DNA of 64,000 nt from assembly GCA_024235915.1 (NCBI GenBank), contig JACKLO010000012.1, forward strand, positions 1 to 64,000, written 5' to 3'. Shown piece by piece: positions 1 to 7,442 of the stretch; within the stretch, counting starts at the first letter, position 1, and each line of letters begins with the position of its first letter. The DNA comes from Burkholderiaceae bacterium. GTDB lineage: Bacteria > Pseudomonadota > Gammaproteobacteria > Burkholderiales > Burkholderiaceae_C. The notes below the pieces were generated by a model that worked only from the letters and a program-made list of their open reading frames with translations, did not search any database and was not told where the DNA came from. The translations under genes and the position numbers were made by a program.

Positions 1-195
1 CTTCGCGTCCTGCGACACCAGGGTGTCGTAGACGTGGCGCGACAGCATGTTGTTGGGGCTGAGGTTGTGATAGTGCGGGTCGAGTGAACTGGGCTCGGCC
101 GCAAGGCCCACGCGAAGGTCCTGTGCCGACGCCAGAAGCGGCAGCGACAACAGCAGGGGCACGGCGAACCCGCGCACGACGTTCGATCCGGACAT
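1..195 (-). CDS. ABC transporter substrate-binding protein, peptide/nickel type (N-terminal part)
   Basis: Only the first 65 codons lie in the window; the gene runs off the left edge. The ATG at 195 begins a clear Sec signal peptide (basic start, hydrophobic core VPLLLSLPLLASA, cleavage near AQD). It is followed by LRVGLAAEPSSLDPHYHNL, the usual mature N-terminus of family 5 extracellular solute-binding proteins (DppA/OppA/NikA type). These bind oligopeptides or other small ligands in the periplasm and deliver them to an ABC permease. The ligand cannot be told from this fragment. It is transcribed in the same direction as the CoA-transferase locus to its right but is separated from it by a 360-base gap, so it probably has its own promoter. 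Confidence 0.85.
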   Translation of the reverse strand, partial: MSGSNVVRGFAVPLLLSLPLLASAQDLRVGLAAEPSSLDPHYHNLSPNNMLSRHVYDTLVSQDAK

Positions 196-555
196 GGCAC
201 ACGCTCCAGGTGAAGTGGTGGGGCGGACGATCGCATCGCCGGCAGCCCCGAGGCGCGCAGGCTATGCGATGGCCTGAACGGCTCGTCCCGGTGAAAACCC
301 GCTGCACCGTGGCCGCCCGGCCTGTCATCCAGGCTCTCCGGCCGCGGCGGCGACGATCGACATTGCTTGGACATACGACATTGGCGTGCGGCCATGGCGG
401 GACCCGGGCGCGTCACACAGGCCATCGGATCCGGCGTGCCTGCGTTTCGGCACGTGCGGTGCATGCCCCATCTGCCGTCCGGGGGCAACTGGCAACGGCA
501 TCACACCGAGCCTTCAAGCCCTGGCGCCGTCAGCCGGCGCTGCAGGGCGGGCCTG
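196..555. other. intergenic region, no convincing gene
   Basis: This gap separates the solute-binding protein from the CoA-transferase. Frames are open here because of GC bias, but none gives a recognisable protein or good start signals. It probably holds the promoter of the leftward solute-binding gene, but I see no clear -35/-10 pair and no strong terminator after the CoA-transferase. Confidence 0.5.
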
Positions 556-1764
556 TCACGGCGCGTGGACGGCGCCTTGCGCGTGCAGCGCGTCGATCTC
601 GGCTGCACTGAAGCCCGCCGCGCCCATCACCTCACGGGTGTGCTGTCCAAAGGTCGGTGCTGGCCGCCGCACGCTGCCGGGCGTGGTGCCCAACTTGATC
701 GGCAGCCCCAGCGCCTTGGTGGCGCCGGCCACCGGGTGCTGCAGGTCCACCACCATCTCGCGTGCCAGGGTCTGCGGGTCGTTGGCCATGGCTTCGATGT
801 CGTTGATCGGCCCGGCCGGGATGCCGGCGGCGTCCAGTTCCTGCAGCCAATCGACCGTAGGCCGCTGGCGCAGGTGGTCGCCCAGCAGCCAGGCGAGCTG
901 CTCGCGGTTGGCCATGCGCGCCGTGTTGTCGACGAAACGCGGGTCGTTGATCAGTTCCGGCGCGCCCACCAGCTTGGCGATGCGTTCCCAGTTGGCCTGG
1001 TTGGCGCCGCCGATGGTGATGTAGCCGTCGGCCGTGGGGAAGGCCTGGTAGGGCGCGGCCATCACGTGCGCCGAGCCGCCGGGCCCCGGCGGCTCGCCGG
1101 TGGCGAAGAAGATCGCCGCCTGCCAGGCCGTCTGGTGGATGCCGGCCTCTAGCAGCGAGGTGTCGACGAACTGGCCCCGACCGGTCTTCAGCCGGTGCAC
1201 GTAGGCGCTGACGATGCCCAGGGCGGCCAGGATGCCGGCGTTGAGGTCGGTCACCGGGCTGCCCACCTTCACCGGCGGGCGGCCGGGCTCGCCGGTGACG
1301 CTCATCAGGCCGGAGATGCCCTGGGCGATGAGGTCGAAGCCGCCCTTGTCGGCCGACGGGCCGGTGCGGCCGTAGCCGGAGATCGAGCAGTAGATGAGCG
1401 CCGGGTTGATGGCTTGCAGATCGGCCACGCCCAGGCCCAGGCGGTCGAGCGCGCCGCGGCGGTAGTTCTCGGTCAGCACGTCGGCGCGTTGCACCAGACG
1501 CTTGAGCACCTGGCGCCCGCCGTCGGTCTTCAGGTCCAGCGCGATGCCCCGCTTGTTGCGGTTCATCATCATGAACGCGGCCGATTCGCCGTTGATGCTC
1601 GGTTCGGCATAGCGGCGCGTGTCGTCGCCACCCGGCATCTTCTCGACCTTGATGACGTCGGCGCCCAGGTCGGCCAGCAGGCTGCCGCAGGTGGGGCCGG
1701 CCATGATCTGCGCCAGTTCCAGCACCTCCACGCCGTCCAGCGGCCCCTTGAGGTGGCCGCTCAT
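556..1764 (-). CDS. CoA-transferase family III (CaiB/BaiF/Frc type)
   Basis: A 402-residue protein, the usual length for family III CoA-transferases, which move CoA between a carboxylic acid and a CoA thioester in the cytoplasm. Visible family features are the N-terminal LDGVEVLELAQIMAGPTCG, the DLGADVIKVE segment with the aspartyl region after it, NRNKRGIALDLK, and the YGRTGP motif near residue 150. The ATG at 1764 overlaps the stop of the upstream enoyl-CoA hydratase gene as ATGA, so the two are translationally coupled. With the TRAP transporter upstream, the simplest reading is activation of an imported acid to its CoA ester. The longer open frame reaching back to 2253 is antisense-free read-through of the hydratase gene in another frame and is not used. 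The substrate is unknown. Confidence 0.9.
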   Translation of the reverse strand: MSGHLKGPLDGVEVLELAQIMAGPTCGSLLADLGADVIKVEKMPGGDDTRRYAEPSINGESAAFMMMNRNKRGIALDLKTDGGRQVLKRLVQRADVLTENYRRGALDRLGLGVADLQAINPALIYCSISGYGRTGPSADKGGFDLIAQGISGLMSVTGEPGRPPVKVGSPVTDLNAGILAALGIVSAYVHRLKTGRGQFVDTSLLEAGIHQTAWQAAIFFATGEPPGPGGSAHVMAAPYQAFPTADGYITIGGANQANWERIAKLVGAPELINDPRFVDNTARMANREQLAWLLGDHLRQRPTVDWLQELDAAGIPAGPINDIEAMANDPQTLAREMVVDLQHPVAGATKALGLPIKLGTTPGSVRRPAPTFGQHTREVMGAAGFSAAEIDALHAQGAVHAP

Positions 1765-2552
1765 CGGCCGACGAAGCCCGGCGTGGCCTTGTCCAGGAAG
1801 GCCTGGTAGCCGATGCGGAAGTCCTCGGTGTCGTAGCAGCGGAAGCCTTCGTCGCGCTCGGCCTCCGACAGCGGCGCGTCCACCGCCAGGCGGCGCAGGA
1901 ACTGCTTGTGCCAGCGCGCCACCAGCGGCGCCCCGGCGGCGATGCGGCGCGCGGTGGCGTAGGCCTCGGCCTCCACGCTGCCATCGGCCACCACGCGGTG
2001 TACCAGCTTGCGGTCCAGCGCTTCGGTGGCGCTGAGGATGCGGCCTTCCAGCAGCAGTTCCAGCGCCGTGGCGCGGCCGGCCAGCTGCACCAGCGCGGCC
2101 AGTTCGGCATGCGCCATCACCAGGCCCAGCTTGTTGATGGGCACGCCGAAGCGGCTGTTCTCGCCGCAGATGCGGATGTCGCAGAGTGCGGCCATCTCCA
2201 GCCCGCCACCGACGCAGATGCCCTCGATGAGCGCGACGATGGGGTGGGGGCACTCGGCGATCGCGCTCAGCGCGCCATGCAGGATGGCGCCATAGGCCTT
2301 GCCTTGCTCGAAGTTGCTGCGGGTGGTGGCGAACTCGCCGATGTCGTTGCCCGGCGAGAAGGCCTTGCCTCCCGCGCTGCGCAGCACGATGCAGCGCAGG
2401 CTGTCGTCCGCCGACAGTTCACGCATCAGGCCGCCCAGCCGCTGCCACATCGGCTTGGTCATGGCGTTGAGCTTGTGCGGGCGGTTCAGCGTGACGGTGG
2501 CAATCGCCGGGTTCGTCTCGTCACGCGCGCACAGGATCAGGTCGTCGGTCAT
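1761..2552 (-). CDS. enoyl-CoA hydratase/isomerase family protein
   Basis: A 263-residue crotonase-fold protein. It has the oxyanion-hole segments GKAFSPGNDIGEF (near 70) and IEGICVGGGLEMAALCDIRI (near 115), the typical length, and a C-terminal trimerisation helix region. Crotonase enzymes hydrate, isomerise or cleave acyl-CoA thioesters. It lies 7 bases after the TRAP permease gene and overlaps the CoA-transferase start, so it belongs to one leftward operon of uptake, CoA activation and CoA-ester processing. The pairing of a family III CoA-transferase with a crotonase resembles the caiB/caiD logic of carnitine metabolism, but only by analogy. The exact reaction cannot be assigned from sequence alone. 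Confidence 0.9.
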   Translation of the reverse strand: MTDDLILCARDETNPAIATVTLNRPHKLNAMTKPMWQRLGGLMRELSADDSLRCIVLRSAGGKAFSPGNDIGEFATTRSNFEQGKAYGAILHGALSAIAECPHPIVALIEGICVGGGLEMAALCDIRICGENSRFGVPINKLGLVMAHAELAALVQLAGRATALELLLEGRILSATEALDRKLVHRVVADGSVEAEAYATARRIAAGAPLVARWHKQFLRRLAVDAPLSEAERDEGFRCYDTEDFRIGYQAFLDKATPGFVGR

Positions 2553-2559
2553 CTCGGCC

Positions 2560-3843
2560 TCAGCGGTAGAACAGTTCCACCAGCGACATCGGCACTGCCG
2601 GCACGTAGGTCACCAGCATCAGCACCGCCAAAAGCACGCCGATGAAGGGCAGGTTCACGCGGGTGACGGCCCACATGTCGGCCTTGGCGATGGAGCAGCT
2701 GGCCATCAGCACGCTGGCCACCGGCGGCGTCTGCTGGCCGATGCCCAGGTTCAGCGTCACGATGAGGCCGAAGTGCACCGGATCGATGCCCACCTTGTTG
2801 ACCAGGGGCATCACGATGGGCACCACCAGGATGATGGCCGCGGCCGAGTGCAGGAAGAGGCCGATGACGAGGAAGAACAGGTTCAGGATCATCAGCACCG
2901 CGGTGCGGTCGCTGGTCAGGCCGGAGATCCAGGCCGCCAGCTGTTGCGGCATCTGCTGCTCGGTCAGGTACACGCCGAGCAGGGCCGATGCGGCCACCAG
3001 CAGCATCACGGTGGCGGTCTGCATGGCGCCGTCCATCATCGCGGCGTAGAGGTGCTTCCAGTCCAGCTCGCGGTAGATCACGCCGCCGATGAACAGGGCC
3101 GCCAGCACGGCCAGCGCCGCACCTTCGGTGGCGGTGACGATGCCGCCGAAGATGCCGCCCAGGATGATCAGCGGCAGGCAGAAGGCCCAGGCGGCGTCCT
3201 TGAAGGTGGACTTCACGCGCTGCCAGTTGAAGACCTCCTCCACCGGGTAGTTGTATTTCTTCGCGTACCACCAGGCCAGGGCCATCATGCCGCCGCCGCC
3301 CAGGATGCCGGGGATGATGCCGGCGACAAAGATCTGCACCACCGAGGCGTCGGCCATCACCGCGTACAGGATCATCGGGATCGACGGCGGGATGATCACC
3401 GCCAGCGTGGCCGAGCTGGACGTGATGGCGGCAGCGAACTCCTTGGGGTAGCCCTTCTTCTTCATCGCCGGGATGAGGATGGAGCCCATTGCCGCCACGT
3501 CGGCCACGGCCGAACCGGAGATTTCGGCGAAGAACATCGAGGTGCCGATGTTGATCATCGCCAGCCCGCCCTTGACGAAGCCGAACAGCGCCGACGCGAA
3601 GGCGATCAGCCGCCGCGACAGGCTGGACGAGTTCATGATGGCGCCGGCCAGGATGAACAGCGGGATGGCCAGCAGCGGGAAGCTGGTGGCGCCGCTGAAC
3701 ATCACGATGGCGGAGTTCAGCAGGCTGTCGAAGCCGTCGGTGTGCGCCATCGCGCCCATGGCCACGATGCCCAGCGACACCGCGATCGGCACGTTCAGCA
3801 GGATCAGGCCCACCAGGCCCAGGAACATGAAGGCGACGATCAC
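2560..3843 (-). CDS. dctM: TRAP transporter large permease, DctM family
   Basis: A 427-residue, strongly hydrophobic protein with about 12 membrane segments, matching the DctM subunit that forms the sodium-driven transport channel of TRAP systems. Typical pieces are LNVPIAVSLGIVAMGA near the start, PLLAIPLFILAGAIMNSSSLSRRL, the GSAVADVAAMGSILIPAMKKKGY loop and LLVAASALLGVYLTEQQMP. Its start overlaps the dctQ stop (ATGA at 3840-3843). It is encoded with dctQ and dctP, so a complete three-part TRAP transporter is present. The substrate is probably a carboxylic acid, inferred from the family and from the CoA-transferase downstream. Confidence 0.95.
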   Translation of the reverse strand: MIVAFMFLGLVGLILLNVPIAVSLGIVAMGAMAHTDGFDSLLNSAIVMFSGATSFPLLAIPLFILAGAIMNSSSLSRRLIAFASALFGFVKGGLAMINIGTSMFFAEISGSAVADVAAMGSILIPAMKKKGYPKEFAAAITSSSATLAVIIPPSIPMILYAVMADASVVQIFVAGIIPGILGGGGMMALAWWYAKKYNYPVEEVFNWQRVKSTFKDAAWAFCLPLIILGGIFGGIVTATEGAALAVLAALFIGGVIYRELDWKHLYAAMMDGAMQTATVMLLVAASALLGVYLTEQQMPQQLAAWISGLTSDRTAVLMILNLFFLVIGLFLHSAAAIILVVPIVMPLVNKVGIDPVHFGLIVTLNLGIGQQTPPVASVLMASCSIAKADMWAVTRVNLPFIGVLLAVLMLVTYVPAVPMSLVELFYR

Positions 3844-4391
3844 CGTGAGCCCCCTTCGACCGCAGGTTCACCCTGCTGCATGACCTCGGCCACAGGCGCC
3901 TGCTCGTGGTCGACGATGCCGGCGCCGCGCGCCTGGCGCAGCACCTCGGGCAGGCTGAGCAGCTGGGCCACGATGAACAGCGCACCGCCGATCGGGATCA
4001 CCGACTGCGTGAACTGCGTGGGCACCCAGGTCAGGCTGACCATGGTGTCGCCCTGCAGGATCTGCAGCACCTGCACGCCGAACCACGTCAGCAGGCCGAA
4101 GAAGCCGATCACGCAGGCCTCCCCGAACAGCACCGCCGGCACGCGCGCCACCGGTGGCAGGGCGTTGACCAGGCCCGGAAAGCCGATGTGGGCGCGCTTG
4201 AGCGCCGCCAGCGCCGCACCGTAGTAGGTGAGCCAGGCGAGCATGATGGACGCGCCCTCGTCGTACCAGACGAGCGGGATCTCGAGCTTGCGGCAGGCGA
4301 CGCCGACCAGGATCACCACCGCCAGCAGGGCCAGCAGGAAGATCACGAAGGCCGACAGCGCCCGCTCGAAGGCGGTGCGCAGCAGGGTCAC
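3840..4391 (-). CDS. dctQ: TRAP transporter small permease, DctQ family
   Basis: A 183-residue protein with four predicted membrane helices, the DctQ pattern. Helix 1 is ALSAFVIFLLALLAVVILVGV, the conserved WYDEGASIMLAWLTYYGAALAALKRAHIGFPGL follows in two parts, and helices 3 and 4 come before a soluble tail. I chose the GTG at 4391, five bases after the dctP stop. The upstream extension to 4583 is only the dctP gene in another frame and is rich in Arg/Pro/Ser, so it is rejected. DctQ stabilises the DctM channel and may help docking of the binding protein. Confidence 0.9.
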   Translation of the reverse strand: MTLLRTAFERALSAFVIFLLALLAVVILVGVACRKLEIPLVWYDEGASIMLAWLTYYGAALAALKRAHIGFPGLVNALPPVARVPAVLFGEACVIGFFGLLTWFGVQVLQILQGDTMVSLTWVPTQFTQSVIPIGGALFIVAQLLSLPEVLRQARGAGIVDHEQAPVAEVMQQGEPAVEGGSR

Positions 4392-4395
4392 GGAA

Positions 4396-5382
4396 TCACA
4401 TCCCCTTGCCGAGTGCGATGGCCTTGTCCACCAGGGCGCCGCCGGCCGGCACTTCCTTGGCGTACTCCTCGTACACCGCCTTGCTGGCGGCGATGAAGGC
4501 GTCCTTGTCGGCCTCGTTGACCTGCACGCCGGCGGCCTTGATCTTGGCCAACAGTTCGTCGTCGAGCTTGGCGGCCTGCGCATAGACGTAGGCCTGCGTC
4601 TCCTTGGCCGCCGCGGCGAGTGCCGCCTGCACGTCGGCCGGCAGGCCGCCGAAGCGACGCGAGCCGCTGACCAGGTAGGCCGGGGTGTAGACGTGGCCCG
4701 TCATCGACAGGTACTTCTGCACCTCCTGGAACTTGCTGGAGTAGATCTGCGTCAGCGGGTTCTCCTGGCCGTCCATGACGCCGGTCTGCAGCGCCACGAA
4801 GACTTCCGACAGTGCCATCGGGCTGGGGTTGGCGCCATAGGCCTGGAACATCTTGACCCGCCACTTGCCCTGCGGCACGCGCAGTTTCATGCCGGCCAGG
4901 TCGGATGGCTTGACGATGGGCTTGGTGTTGGTGGTGATGTTGCGGAAGCCGTTCTCCCACACCGCCAGCACCTTGTAGCCCTTGGCCTCGGCCAGCGGCG
5001 CCAGCGATGGCCACACCACGTCCGCCTCGATCTTCTGCATGTGCTTGCGGTTCTTCACCAGGTACGGCATTTCGAACATGCCGAAGGCGTCGACCTCGCT
5101 GGACATCACGCTGGACGGGATGGCGAAGTCCACCGTGCCCAGCCGCAGCTTCTGCATCAGCTCACGGTCGCCGCCCAACTGGCTGGAGCCGAAGGTGACC
5201 ACCTTGGCCTTGCCGGCCAGCTTCTCGTTGGCGATGCGGGCGAATTCGTTGGCCGAGAGTTCAAACAGCGAGCCCGGCCCGCCGACGTGGCCGAGCTTGA
5301 GCTCCATCTGCGCGTGGGCGGGCAGGGCAGTGGCCAGGGCGCTGAACGCGGCGGCGGCCAGCAGGGTGCGGCGGATCGGCAT
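4396..5382 (-). CDS. dctP: TRAP transporter substrate-binding protein, DctP family
   Basis: A 328-residue periplasmic protein: signal peptide at residues 1-24 (TLLAAAAFSALATALPAHAQ), then MELKLGHVGGPGSLFELSANEFA, a standard DctP N-terminus. The family landmarks LRVPQGKWRVKMFQAYGANP (with the ligand carboxylate-binding Arg region), ALQTGVMDGQENPLTQIYSSKF and KYLSMTGHVYTPAYLV are present. It captures the solute for the DctQM membrane unit. It is the first TRAP gene, 39 bases after the aminotransferase gene, in the same leftward unit. The mix of TRAP uptake, aminotransferase and CoA enzymes suggests catabolism of an amino- or keto-acid-related compound; this is inference. Confidence 0.93.
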   Translation of the reverse strand: MPIRRTLLAAAAFSALATALPAHAQMELKLGHVGGPGSLFELSANEFARIANEKLAGKAKVVTFGSSQLGGDRELMQKLRLGTVDFAIPSSVMSSEVDAFGMFEMPYLVKNRKHMQKIEADVVWPSLAPLAEAKGYKVLAVWENGFRNITTNTKPIVKPSDLAGMKLRVPQGKWRVKMFQAYGANPSPMALSEVFVALQTGVMDGQENPLTQIYSSKFQEVQKYLSMTGHVYTPAYLVSGSRRFGGLPADVQAALAAAAKETQAYVYAQAAKLDDELLAKIKAAGVQVNEADKDAFIAASKAVYEEYAKEVPAGGALVDKAIALGKGM

Positions 5383-5421
5383 GAGGTGTCTCCTGTGTCA
5401 TCGTGGAAGAAGGGAAGGCGG

Positions 5422-6651
5422 TCAGCTCGCGGTCGGCGCCGGTTGCGCGGCGAAATGCCCCATCGCAGCGGCCACGCCACTGCCGGCCAGCGGCACGCCG
5501 GCGAGCTTCAGGCCCATCTCGCAGCCCGAGAGCGCGGCCATCAGCGTGAGGTCGTTGCAGTCGCCCAGGTGGCCGATGCGGAACATGCGGCCCTTGACCT
5601 TGCCCAGGCCGGTGCCCAGCGAGAGGTCGAAGCGCGTGTGGATGAGCTTGCGCAGCGCGTCGGCATCGACGCCTTCGGGCGTGATCACGCCGGTCAGCAC
5701 CGGCGAGTACACCGCCGGGTCGGCGCACTGGATCGGCAGGCCCCAGGCCTGCACCGCGGCGCGCACGCCGGCCGCCCAGCGCTGGTGGCGCGCGAAGATG
5801 ACGTCCAGGCCCTGGCCCAGGATGATCTCCAGCGCCTCGTGCAGGCCGTAGAGCAGGTTGGTGTTGGGCGTGTAGGGCCAGTAGCCGCCCTGGTTCATCT
5901 CGACGATCTCGTCCCAGGCCCAGAAGGCCTTGGGCAGCGTGGCCGTCCTGGCCGCCGCCAGCGCCTTGGGCGACAGCGCGTTGAAGCTGATGCCTGGCGG
6001 CAGCATCAGGCCCTTCTGCGAGCCGCTGACGGTGACGTCGACGCCCCAGGCGTCGTGCTTGAACTCGGCGCTGGCCAGGCCGGAGATGCTGTCCACCATC
6101 AGCAGCGCCGGGTGGCCGGCATCGTCGATGGCGCGGCGCACGGCGGCGATGTCGCTGGTGACGCCGGTGGAGGTCTCGTTGTGCACCACGCACACGGCCT
6201 TGATGGCATGGCCGGTGTCGGCCTTCAGGCGTTCGGCGATGCGGTCGGCCGGCACGCCGTGGCGCCAGGCCTTGGGCAGGCCGGTCTGCGCGCAGGTGCC
6301 GGGCAGGGTGATGAACTCGGGTTGTAGGCCCAGGCGCTCGGCCAGCTTCTTCCACAGCGTGGCGAAGTGGCCGGTCTCCACCATCAGCAACGGGTCACCC
6401 GGCGAGCACACGTTGGCCAGCGCCGCTTCCCAGGCGCCGGTGCCCGACGCCGGGTAGATGACCACCGGGTGTTCGGTCTGGAACACCTGCTTCAGGCCGG
6501 CCAGCACCTTCAGGCCGAGCACGCCGAACTCGGGCCCGCGGTGGTCGATGGTGGGCAGGCTCATCGCCCGCAGGATGCGGTCCGGCACCGGGCTCGGCCC
6601 CGGGATCTGCAGGAAGTGGCGGCCGCTGGGATGTTGGTCGAGGGTCAGCAT
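5422..6651 (-). CDS. serine-glyoxylate / alanine-glyoxylate type aminotransferase (class V)
   Basis: A 409-residue PLP enzyme of fold type I, class V. The N-terminus GRHFLQIPGPSPVPDRILRA and the segment HRGPEFG are hallmarks of the serine-glyoxylate aminotransferase (SgaA) and AGT group. The PLP lysine lies in SGSQKGLMLPPG near residue 205, and SGTGAWEAALAN is the phosphate-binding region. The family moves an amino group from serine, alanine or related donors to glyoxylate. It heads the leftward operon; its start is at 6651, facing the divergent GntR gene across a 92-base regulatory gap. The name sgaA would fit, but the true amino donor here is not known and the operon context suggests a specialised substrate. 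Confidence 0.9.
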   Translation of the reverse strand: MLTLDQHPSGRHFLQIPGPSPVPDRILRAMSLPTIDHRGPEFGVLGLKVLAGLKQVFQTEHPVVIYPASGTGAWEAALANVCSPGDPLLMVETGHFATLWKKLAERLGLQPEFITLPGTCAQTGLPKAWRHGVPADRIAERLKADTGHAIKAVCVVHNETSTGVTSDIAAVRRAIDDAGHPALLMVDSISGLASAEFKHDAWGVDVTVSGSQKGLMLPPGISFNALSPKALAAARTATLPKAFWAWDEIVEMNQGGYWPYTPNTNLLYGLHEALEIILGQGLDVIFARHQRWAAGVRAAVQAWGLPIQCADPAVYSPVLTGVITPEGVDADALRKLIHTRFDLSLGTGLGKVKGRMFRIGHLGDCNDLTLMAALSGCEMGLKLAGVPLAGSGVAAAMGHFAAQPAPTAS

Positions 6652-6673
6652 GCAAGGCTCCAGTCCAACTCAG

Positions 6674-6750
6674 TTTTGCATACAAAATGCTTTTGTCAAT
6701 CGGGCTACGGCGTAAACTACGGTCAGACTCGCATCGGATTTGCATGCAAA
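6674..6750. promoter_or_regulatory. divergent promoter with two palindromic candidate GntR operators
   Basis: The 92-base gap between the aminotransferase and GntR genes holds two A/T-rich palindromes in a GC-rich setting. TTTTGCATACAAAA (6674-6687) is near-perfect, and TTTGCATGCAAA (6739-6750) is a perfect 12-mer. They share the core TTTGCATnCAAA and lie 65 bases centre to centre. The second overlaps the proposed ATG (6744) of the regulator. FadR/VanR-type GntR proteins bind short palindromes of this kind in divergent promoters. The arrangement suggests control of the leftward operon and autoregulation. Binding is inferred, not shown. Confidence 0.6.
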
Positions 6751-7442
6751 CAAGGGAAAACCCGCGGGAGGCGCCCGCCGACCCGATCACCATTCCGCGC
6801 CAGGTGCTGCACGAGGCGGCCGCCGGCCGGCTGCGGCGGCTGATCGTGGAAGGCGTGATCGCGCCGGGGGCCAAGCTCAACGAGCGTGAGTTGTCGGAAC
6901 GTCTGCAGGTCTCGCGCACGCCGCTGCGCGAGGCCATCCGCACGTTGGCGGCCGAGGGCCTGGTGGAACTGCTGCCCAACCGCGGCGCGGTGGCGGTGCA
7001 ACTGTCGGCGCAGGACGTGGCGCACACCTTCGAGGTCATCGCCGGGCTCGAGGCGCAGTCGGGCGAACTGGCCGCTGAGCGCATCACCGACGCCGAACTG
7101 GCGGAGATCCGCGCCCTGCACTACGAGATGCTGGCCGCCTTCACGCGGCGCGACCTGTCGGGCTACTACCGGCTGAATGCGCAGATCCACGACGCCATGA
7201 ACGCCGCCGCCCGCAACCCGGTGCTGCAGCAGACCTACCGCACCGTCAATGCCCGCCTGCAGGCGCTGCGCTTCCGCTCCAACTTCGACGACCGCAAGTG
7301 GCAGCGCGCCGTCAAGGAACACGAGGCCATGATCGACAAGCTCGCCACCCGCGACGCCGCGGGCCTGCGCGCCCTGATGGTGCAGCACCTGGACCACAAG
7401 CGCGACGCCGTGCTGGAACTGCTGCAGCAGGGGGTGGCATGA
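6744..7442 (+). CDS. GntR family transcriptional regulator (FadR/FCD subfamily)
   Basis: A 232-residue regulator with an N-terminal winged helix (GRLRRLIVEGVIAPGAKLNE, then ELSERLQVSRTPLREAIRTL, about residues 20-70) and an all-helical FCD ligand domain. The FCD domain shows the metal/ligand region D...H of LNAQIHDAMNAAARNP and the C-terminal EHEAMIDKLATRDA plus LMVQHLDH. FCD domains sense small organic acids. I use the ATG at 6744 (MQTRENPREAP) rather than the earlier start at 6687, which would include the operator region. The gene is divergent from the aminotransferase-TRAP operon and overlaps the following dehydrogenase start as ATGA, so it probably regulates both and senses a pathway intermediate. 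Confidence 0.92.
   Translation: MQTRENPREAPADPITIPRQVLHEAAAGRLRRLIVEGVIAPGAKLNERELSERLQVSRTPLREAIRTLAAEGLVELLPNRGAVAVQLSAQDVAHTFEVIAGLEAQSGELAAERITDAELAEIRALHYEMLAAFTRRDLSGYYRLNAQIHDAMNAAARNPVLQQTYRTVNARLQALRFRSNFDDRKWQRAVKEHEAMIDKLATRDAAGLRALMVQHLDHKRDAVLELLQQGVA

Noticed and set aside
2299..4224. 641-residue plus-strand frame across the TRAP permease genes
   Set aside because: Low-complexity His/Asp/Gln/Arg content and full overlap with dctM and dctQ, which have clear membrane-protein sequence on the other strand.
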